In this document: one piece after another, positions 55,701 to 64,000 of the stretch | How the letters are laid out: each line of letters begins with the position of its first letter | Numbering within the stretch: position 1 is the first letter of the stretch | Assembly: GCF_014650715.1 (NCBI RefSeq) | Contig: NZ_BMVM01000002.1 | Span: 62,001 to 126,000, forward strand | DNA length: 64,000 bases | Direction of reading: 5' to 3' | DNA from: Streptomyces bluensis | Lineage (GTDB): Bacteria; Actinomycetota; Actinomycetes; Streptomycetales; Streptomycetaceae | Translations under genes and position numbers: made by a program | The notes under the pieces: generated by a model | What the model saw: only the letters and a program-made list of their open reading frames with translations | Database searches by the model: none | What the model was told of the DNA's origin: nothing

Positions 55701-57775
55701 GTCTCCTGCCCCCGTCGTTCGCCCGGGGCGCCCGCGGACACGGGTTCCCCCGAGGGGCCCGCCGTCGTCTCGGGCGCCCCGCCTGTCTCGTCTGCCTCGT
55801 ATTCCATGATCTCTCCGGTGGCCGTGTTCACGGCGGGTGCGACCGGGGCGGCGCCGGCGAGGGCCGCGGCGATCGTCTCGGCCGTCTTGCGGCCTATGCC
55901 GGGGACCTCACAGATCTGGTCGATCGTCGCGGACCGCAGTTTCCTCACCGAGCCGAAGTGCTTGACCAGTGCCTGTTTGCGGGTCTCGCCGAGGCCCGGC
56001 ACCTCGTCCAGGGGGCCGGCCCTGAAGCGCTTGGCCCGCTTGGTGCGCTGGTAGGTGATGGCGAAGCGGTGGGCCTCGTCGCGGACGCGCTGGAGCAGGT
56101 ACAGGCCCTCGCTGGTACGGGGCAGGACGACCGGGTCGTCCTCGTCGGGTACCCAGACCTCCTCCAGGCGCTTGGCGAGACCGCACACGGCGATGTCGTC
56201 GATGCCGAGCTCGTCGAGGGCCCTGCGGGCGGCGGCGACCTGCGGCTGCCCGCCGTCCACGACGACGAGCTGGGGCGGGTAGGCGAAGCGCTTGGGGCGG
56301 CCCTCGTCGTCCTTGAGGTCGTGGAGCCGCTCGCTGTCGTCGGCGTTCTCGCCGTCGGTCCACTCGCCGGTCTTCTCCTTCTCGGCGAGGTACCTCCTGA
56401 AGCGGCGGGTGATCACCTCGTGCATGGAGCGGACGTCGTCCTGGCCCTCGAAGCCCTTGATCTGGAAGCGGCGGTACTCGCTCTTGCGCTGCAGGCCGTC
56501 CTCGAAGACGACCATGGAGGCGACGACGTCGTCGCCCTGGAGGTGCGAGATGTCGTAGCACTCGATCCTGAGGGGCGCGCTGTCCAGGTCGAGGGCCTCG
56601 GCGATCTCCTCCAGCGCTCGCGAGCGGGTGGTCAGGTCGGAGGCGCGCTTGGTCTTGTGCAGGGCGAGCGCCTGCTGGGCGTTGCGCTGCACGGTCTCCA
56701 TGAGGGCCTTCTTGTCGCCGCGCTGCGGGATGCGCAACGACACATGGGAGCTGCGGCGGTCGGTCAGCCACTGCTGGACGGGGTCCACCGGGTCGGGCAG
56801 CGCGGGGACCAGCACCTCCTTGGGGACGGCGTCTCCGGTCTCCTCGCCGTAGAGCTGCTGGAGGGCGTGCTCGACGAGGTCACCCGTGGTGACCGCCTCG
56901 ACCTTGTCGGTGACCCAGCCGCGCTGGCCGCGGACGCGCCCGCCGCGCACATGGAAGATCTGCACGGCCGCCTCCAGTTCGTCCTCGGCGACCGCGATCA
57001 GGTCCGCGTCGGTCGCGTCGGCGAGCACGACCGCGTTCTTCTCCATGGCCTTCTTCAGGGCCTCGATGTCGTCGCGCAGGCGGGCGGCCCGCTCGTACTC
57101 CATCTCGTCGGCGGCCTCCCTCATCTGCTTCTCCAGCCGGCGCAGGTACGTGCCGGTGCGTCCGGTCATGAAGTCGCAGAACTCTTCAGCCAGTTCGCGG
57201 TGGTCCTCGGGGGAGATCCGCTCGACACAGGGGGCCGAGCACTTGCCGATGTAGCCGAGAAGGCAGGGCCGGCCGGTGCGGGCCGCGTTCTTGAACACGC
57301 CCGCCGAGCACGTACGGACGGGGAAGACGCGCAGCAGCAGATCCACGGTGTCGCGGATCGCCCACGCGTGCGCGTACGGCCCGAAGTAGCGCACGCCCTT
57401 CTTCTTGTGACCGCGCATCACCTGTACGCGCGGGAACTGTTCGTTCATGGTGACCGCGAGGTACGGGTAGCTCTTGTCGTCGCGGTACTTGACGTTGAAC
57501 CGGGGGTCGAACTCCTTGATCCAGGAGTACTCCAGCTGAAGGGCCTCCACCTCCGTGGACACCACGGTCCACTCCACCGACGCGGCCGTGGTGACCATGG
57601 TGCGGGTGCGCGGGTGGAGGCCCGCCAGGTCCTGGAAGTAGTTCGCCAGGCGCTGGCGCAGGCTCTTTGCCTTCCCGACGTAGATCACCCGGCGGTGCTC
57701 GTCACGGAACTTGTAGACCCCGGGTGAGTCGGGGATCTGTCCCGGCTTGGGGCGGTAGCTGGAGGGGTCGGCCAT
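55697..57775 (-). CDS. uvrC: Excinuclease ABC subunit C
   Basis: 692-residue dual-incision nuclease of nucleotide excision repair. N-terminal GIY-YIG domain ([20 protein letters not shown]), UVR UvrB-binding motif (about 205-240, [19 protein letters not shown]), RNase H-like C-terminal nuclease ([19 protein letters not shown]) and HhH repeats ([17 protein letters not shown]). The ATG giving [15 protein letters not shown] is used. Residues 635-692 form an Ala/Gly/Glu-rich tail. Leads the rapZ-yvcK-whiA operon. Confidence 0.97.
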   Translation of the reverse strand: MADPSSYRPKPGQIPDSPGVYKFRDEHRRVIYVGKAKSLRQRLANYFQDLAGLHPRTRTMVTTAASVEWTVVSTEVEALQLEYSWIKEFDPRFNVKYRDDKSYPYLAVTMNEQFPRVQVMRGHKKKGVRYFGPYAHAWAIRDTVDLLLRVFPVRTCSAGVFKNAARTGRPCLLGYIGKCSAPCVERISPEDHRELAEEFCDFMTGRTGTYLRRLEKQMREAADEMEYERAARLRDDIEALKKAMEKNAVVLADATDADLIAVAEDELEAAVQIFHVRGGRVRGQRGWVTDKVEAVTTGDLVEHALQQLYGEETGDAVPKEVLVPALPDPVDPVQQWLTDRRSSHVSLRIPQRGDKKALMETVQRNAQQALALHKTKRASDLTTRSRALEEIAEALDLDSAPLRIECYDISHLQGDDVVASMVVFEDGLQRKSEYRRFQIKGFEGQDDVRSMHEVITRRFRRYLAEKEKTGEWTDGENADDSERLHDLKDDEGRPKRFAYPPQLVVVDGGQPQVAAARRALDELGIDDIAVCGLAKRLEEVWVPDEDDPVVLPRTSEGLYLLQRVRDEAHRFAITYQRTKRAKRFRAGPLDEVPGLGETRKQALVKHFGSVRKLRSATIDQICEVPGIGRKTAETIAAALAGAAPVAPAVNTATGEIMEYEADETGGAPETTAGPSGEPVSAGAPGERRGQET

Positions 57776-58196
57776 GTTCCACACCCTACTGGCGGGGACC
57801 GACATCGCGGCGGGCCTGTGGACAGAGCCCCGCCGTCCCCGCGGACCCCGCTCACCCGTCTCGCTCATACCCCGTACCGGCCCGGCTCCGGGAAGGCCAG
57901 GGGGCCCTGACGGTCAGGACGTGGCGTGGGGCGTCGGCGCCATCCGCGAGCCTCTGGAGCCGGAACCGGGGTCACCGGCGGATCACCCGCGGCCCGACGA
58001 GTGAGCGGGTATTGCGCACCAGGTGTTGTCGGAGCATGGTCAACACGCTTCAATGCGGGGTGGCCCGGCGCGGTGAACAGCCCACACGCGGGCACGGAGC
58101 GCCGGCGCACCGAGCCCCGGCGCCCACCGGGCGCCCGACCAGACGCACGCGAACGGTCCGAGCAGCCGTCGAACCCCCGGACAGAAAGGCCCCTGC
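57776..58196. other. Divergent intergenic region, no gene seen
   Basis: 421 nt between uvrC and the HTH protein. I find no ORF with a ribosome-binding site, repeat or strong hairpin. It should contain both promoters. Confidence 0.55.
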
Positions 58197-59165
58197 ATGC
58201 GGCACGGCACACAGCACGCGGACGTCCTCACGACGGAGGCGGACCTCACCGCGGAGGAACTGGAGACGGCCTTGCGGTGCGGCCCTTTCCATGTCGCCCT
58301 GCGCGCCGCCATCGCCGCGCGCGGGCTGCCTCTGCAGCGCGTCCAGCACCATCTGTCGCGCTACGGGGTCAAGGTCGGCGTGACCAGCCTGAGCTACTGG
58401 CAGCAGGGCGCCCGACGGCCCCAGCGTCCCGAGTCCCTGCGGGCCGTGCGCGCCCTGGAGGAGATCCTCCATGTCCCCGACGAGTCGCTGATCCGGCTGC
58501 TCGCGGAGACCGAGGAACGCCTGGGCCCGGAACGTCCGGCGGGCCGCTCGTACCGCTCCCTCGTCGAGGCGTCGGGCGTACTGGAGCAGCTCCTGGCCGA
58601 ACTGGAGTCGTCGCTCGACGACGGCCTGCACACCATCGGCCACCACGAACGGGTATGGATCGGGCCGGGCCGTGAACTGCTGGCCCGCGAGTCCCACCAC
58701 ATAGTGCGGGCCCATAAAGACGGCGTGGACCGCTATGTGGCGGTACACCACGGTGACCCGGGATGCGCGCCGGAGCGCATGACCGTGCGCGCCCTGGAGA
58801 ACTGCCGCACCGGGCGTGTGCGGTGGCACCACGACACCGGGGTGCTGGTCGCGGAGCTGCTCTTCGACATCCGGCTGCGCACGGGGGACACCTGCCTCTT
58901 CCGGTACCGGGTCGAGGACGGCACGGCCGGGGTGTCCCACGAGTACGTCCGCGGGTTCGGCTGCTCGGGCGGGCAGTACGCGCTCCAGGTCGACTTCGAC
59001 GAGCGGGCCCTGCCCGTGCGCTGCCACCGCTTCACCCAGCACACGGCGGCGGCCCCGCGCAGCGGCCATCACGAGCTGGTCCTGAACCGCCGGCACCGCT
59101 CGGTCCACCTGGTCGAGCCCCGTGTCCGCTCCGGGATCCTGGGCATCGGCTGGGACTGGGAGTGA
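58197..59165 (+). CDS. Helix-turn-helix protein of unknown function
   Basis: 322-residue cytoplasmic protein. An XRE-like HTH lies at about 35-95 (ALRAAIAARGLPLQRVQHHL, then SLSYWQQGARRPQRPESLRA). The remainder (about 125-322) is a mixed alpha/beta region with GLHTIGHHERVWIGPGRELL and SHEYVRGFGCSGGQYALQVD. I do not recognise the C-terminal domain; it may be a sensing domain. AAAGG precedes the ATG. It is co-oriented with the LacI/PfkB pair but 153 nt apart, so co-regulation is uncertain. Confidence 0.75.
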   Translation: MRHGTQHADVLTTEADLTAEELETALRCGPFHVALRAAIAARGLPLQRVQHHLSRYGVKVGVTSLSYWQQGARRPQRPESLRAVRALEEILHVPDESLIRLLAETEERLGPERPAGRSYRSLVEASGVLEQLLAELESSLDDGLHTIGHHERVWIGPGRELLARESHHIVRAHKDGVDRYVAVHHGDPGCAPERMTVRALENCRTGRVRWHHDTGVLVAELLFDIRLRTGDTCLFRYRVEDGTAGVSHEYVRGFGCSGGQYALQVDFDERALPVRCHRFTQHTAAAPRSGHHELVLNRRHRSVHLVEPRVRSGILGIGWDWE

Positions 59166-59228
59166 CCTGTCCCGGCACCTCTCCCTCCCGCTGAAGCCGC
59201 CTGCATGCGCGGGCGTCTGCGGCTGCAC

Positions 59229-59256
59229 ACGTAAACGCTTGCGTAAACGTTTACGT
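59229..59256 (+). promoter_or_regulatory. LacI-type operator upstream of lacI/pfkB pair
   Basis: CGTAAACGTTTACG (59242-59255) is a perfect 14-bp palindrome with the central CG typical of LacI-GalR operators. It overlaps a second, imperfect copy ACGTAAACGCTTGCGT (59229-59244). It lies about 65 nt before the regulator start. Confidence 0.75.
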
Positions 59257-59318
59257 CCTGCCTCGAATGCGATAGCTTCCGGCCCGGGCAGTCCACTGGA
59301 TCCAGGAGGGGAACGGTC

Positions 59319-60386
59319 GTGGCCACGATGGTCGACGTCGCACAGCACGCGGGTGTGTCCGTGGCGACCGTCTCGCACGTCGTGAACAACACGCGCGCGG
59401 TGCGCCCTGGGACCCGCCAACTGGTCCTCGACGCCATCGAGGCGCTCGGCTACACGCCCAACACCCTGGCCCGTTCCCTGGTGACCTCGCGGACGCGGTC
59501 CATCGGGCTCGCCGTGTCGGCGGTCAGCAACCCGTACTTCACGGAGATCCTCCAGGGCGTCGAGGCCGGCGCGCTGGAGCACGGTTACAGCCTGCTGATC
59601 GCCGATCCGCACGACGACCCGGAGCACGAGCGGAAGGTGGTCCAGCTCCTGCACGAGCGGCGGGTGGACGGCCTGGTCGTCGCGCCCTCGGCACGGCCGG
59701 AGGGGCTCCTGGACTACCTCCGCCGGCACGACGTTCCGACCGTGTTCCTGGACCGGCTGGTCACCCCACCCGAGGGCGACCCGTTCCGCTTCGATCAGGT
59801 CTGCACCGAGAACACCGCGCCCATGGCACGGCTGGTCAGACATCTCGCCGACCTCGGTCACCGGCGTATCGGGCTGGTCGCGGGACTGCCCGGCCTCAGT
59901 ACCACGGGCGAGCGGATCACCGGGTACCGGCGGGGACTCCGGGCCGCGGGACTCCCCTACGACGAGCGGCTCGTGGCCCGAGGTGACTCCGACGCGGAGG
60001 TGTCCCGGCGGGTCACCCGTGAGCTGCTGACCCGGTCGAGCCCGCCGACGGCGCTCGTCACCGGCAACAACGCCATGACCATCGGCGCCCTGCGTGCCAT
60101 GGGCGAGCTGGGCGTGTCCGTCCCCGGCGATGTCGCGCTGTGCTGCTTCGACGACTTCGCGTGGGCGGATCTGTTCCATCCACGGCTCACCGCGATCGCC
60201 CAGCCCAGCAAGGAGATCGGCGCGCAGGCCCTGCGGCTGCTGCTGGAGCGGCTCGCCGCGCCGGAGCACCCGGCCCGCACCGTCCGGCTCCCCTCCACGT
60301 TCGTCCACCGCGGTTCGTGCGGCTGTCCGGGGAGCCAGGAGAGCACCCCGTGTCCGGAGAGTTCCGAGAAAGGATCCCCCTCGTGA
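59319..60386 (+). CDS. LacI-family sugar-responsive repressor
   Basis: 355-residue regulator with N-terminal LacI HTH (VDVAQHAGVSVATVSHVVNN, then ALGYTPNTLARSLVT) and a periplasmic-binding-protein-like effector domain (about 60-340) with PTVFLDRLV, GLVAGLPGLSTTGERITGYR and ALCCFDDFAWADLFHPRLTA. The C-terminal tail is Cys/Ser-rich. The start is GTG at 59319 with an ATG three codons in; GGAGG lies upstream. It overlaps the sugar kinase gene (GTGA) and surely regulates it through the operator before it. Confidence 0.92.
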   Translation: MATMVDVAQHAGVSVATVSHVVNNTRAVRPGTRQLVLDAIEALGYTPNTLARSLVTSRTRSIGLAVSAVSNPYFTEILQGVEAGALEHGYSLLIADPHDDPEHERKVVQLLHERRVDGLVVAPSARPEGLLDYLRRHDVPTVFLDRLVTPPEGDPFRFDQVCTENTAPMARLVRHLADLGHRRIGLVAGLPGLSTTGERITGYRRGLRAAGLPYDERLVARGDSDAEVSRRVTRELLTRSSPPTALVTGNNAMTIGALRAMGELGVSVPGDVALCCFDDFAWADLFHPRLTAIAQPSKEIGAQALRLLLERLAAPEHPARTVRLPSTFVHRGSCGCPGSQESTPCPESSEKGSPS

Positions 60387-61294
60387 TCGTCGTCGCCGGT
60401 GAGGCCCTGATCGACCTGGTGCCGCAGGGTGCGGGCGCCCTCGTGGGCCTGCAACCCGCTCGCGGCGGCGGGCCCTACAACACGGCGGTGGCCCTCGGCC
60501 GCCTCGGCTCGCCCACCGCCTTCTGTTCCCGTGTCTCGCGCGACGCCTTCGGTGAGGCGCTGCTGGACGGGCTGCGCACGGCGGGTGTCGAGGTGACGCC
60601 CGTGCAGCGCGGCACAGAGCCCACGACCCTCGCCGTGGCCTCCATAGACGCCGGCGGTTCGGCCGCGTACTCCTTCTACGTGGAGGGCACGGCGGACCGC
60701 CTGTTCGAGGCCCCCGATCGCCTGCCCGCCGGCACGAGGGCGGTCTCCTTCGGTACCTGCTCGCTCGTCCTGGAGCCCGGCGCGAGCGCGTACGAGGAGC
60801 TGATGCGGACCGCCGCCGCGCAGGGGGTGTTCACCGCGCTCGACCCGAACATCCGGGCAGGGCTGATCCCGGACGCGGACGCCTACCGGGCCCGGTTCAA
60901 GAGCTGGTTGCCGTCGGTGTCCCTGCTGAAGCTCTCCGAAGAGGACGCCCGGTGGCTCGGCGGCACTCCGCGCGAGTGGCTGGCCTCCGGCCCCTCGGCC
61001 GTCGTGATCACCCACGGCGGCGACGGGCTGACGGCCTTCACCCGCGACGGCGCCGAGACTTCCGTACCCGGCGAACGCGTCGACGTCGTGGACACCATCG
61101 GTGCGGGCGACACGGTCAACGCGGCCCTGCTGCACGGCCTGTCCGCGTGGGACGCCCTGTCGTCCGAGGCGCTGGCGGGTCTGGGTGCCGACGGCTGGAG
61201 GCGACTCCTGCGGTTCGCGGCACGTGCGGCTGCGATCACCTGTTCCCGGGCCGGCGCGGAACCGCCGTACGCCACCGAACTGGGCGATCTGTGA
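60383..61294 (+). CDS. PfkB-family carbohydrate kinase
   Basis: 303-residue ribokinase-fold kinase. N-terminal GEALIDLVPQG and GGGPYNTAVALGRLGSPTAF (signature 1), C-terminal VDTIGAGDTVNAALLHGLSA (signature 2, with the catalytic Asp of GAGD; Val replaces the usual Phe). It resembles fructokinases. Substrate sugar unknown. It is encoded in a LacI-PfkB pair without a transporter, so uptake must be elsewhere. Confidence 0.9.
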   Translation: MIVVAGEALIDLVPQGAGALVGLQPARGGGPYNTAVALGRLGSPTAFCSRVSRDAFGEALLDGLRTAGVEVTPVQRGTEPTTLAVASIDAGGSAAYSFYVEGTADRLFEAPDRLPAGTRAVSFGTCSLVLEPGASAYEELMRTAAAQGVFTALDPNIRAGLIPDADAYRARFKSWLPSVSLLKLSEEDARWLGGTPREWLASGPSAVVITHGGDGLTAFTRDGAETSVPGERVDVVDTIGAGDTVNAALLHGLSAWDALSSEALAGLGADGWRRLLRFAARAAAITCSRAGAEPPYATELGDL

Positions 61295-61351
61295 CCGTCA
61301 CCGCACTGCCGCACTCGCTGTCGGCTCTTCGGCGGGTGGGGGTCAGCGCAC

Positions 61352-61396
61352 AACGGGCGGCGTCCCGCGGGGAGTTCCCGCGGGACGCCGCCCGTT
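61352..61396. terminator. 20-bp perfect hairpin between pfkB and uvrA
   Basis: Arms of 20 nt (61352-61371 and 61377-61396) are exact inverted copies with loop GAGTT. Located between two convergent genes; acts as a bidirectional terminator. No U-tract. Confidence 0.85.
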
Positions 61397-61446
61397 GGTG
61401 TGCGTCTCTCGCGCCTCGCGCGTCCCGGTGAGCCCGGTGAGCCCGG

Positions 61447-64000
<2,554 letters not shown>

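Overview
The window is a very GC-rich stretch of actinobacterial chromosome, almost certainly Streptomyces. The reasons are GC-saturated third codon positions, frequent GTG and TTG starts, ATGA-type gene overlaps, a WhiA sporulation regulator, a divergent RbpA, an OpcA-dependent G6PDH, an actinobacterial suf operon, and GC-rich intergenic palindromes. No rRNA, tRNA, CRISPR array, IS transposase or prophage was recognised. Most of the window has the gene order I know from the core chromosome of Streptomyces; this is recall and was not computed.

Layout. 1-1408: end-truncated ACC-deaminase-type PLP enzyme with its GntR/FCD regulator. 1504-6830: Tat-exported PhoX-type (DUF839) phosphatase, a conserved unknown and a secreted nuclease/phosphodiesterase; both exported enzymes have PHO-box-like 11-bp direct repeats upstream, suggesting a phosphate-scavenging pair. 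6865-8323: ArsR regulator and SRPBCC protein behind a perfect inverted-repeat operator. 8364-13790: accessory envelope-type cluster (two DMT/NIPA-like membrane proteins, MGDG-synthase-like glycosyltransferase with a Cys-rich leader ORF, polysaccharide deacetylase, SDR) with two different seven-copy tandem repeats in its 5' regions. 13827-16554: tandem ABM protein, then a compact operon of a 50-aa acidic protein, a Cys-rich unknown, a holin-like membrane protein and a DUF3618 protein. 16747-18683: dapA and dapD, convergent. 18789-19138: long inverted-repeat element without a gene. 19211-21288: SMR efflux pump with TetR, and a membrane-anchored AbfB lectin-like protein.

21411-28059: complete Fe-S assembly operon sufR-B-D-Rieske-C-S-U-T with a SufR operator at its head and an iron-box-like palindrome nearby. 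28252-34622: ABC-2 exporter, heme A synthase ctaA, a nucleotidyltransferase, an amidohydrolase, a small unknown and ctaB. 35065-41793: pentose-phosphate operon tkt-tal-zwf-opcA-pgl preceded by three 11-bp repeats. 42028-49258: pgi, an MFS exporter, an RbpA paralogue, secG, tpiA, pgk and gap. 49492-52443: secreted M14 carboxypeptidase. 52631-57775: uvrC-rapZ-yvcK-whiA, tightly overlapping. 58197-61294: HTH protein, LacI regulator and PfkB sugar kinase. 61447-64000: uvrA, truncated by the window end, with a histone-like Lys/Ala/Thr tail.

Functionally the centre is central carbon metabolism: oxidative and non-oxidative pentose phosphate pathway facing upper and lower glycolysis. It is flanked by cofactor systems (Fe-S clusters, heme A) and lysine/cell-wall precursor synthesis. 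The accessory parts (8.3-16.6 kb, and 58-61 kb) hold most of the unexplained structure.
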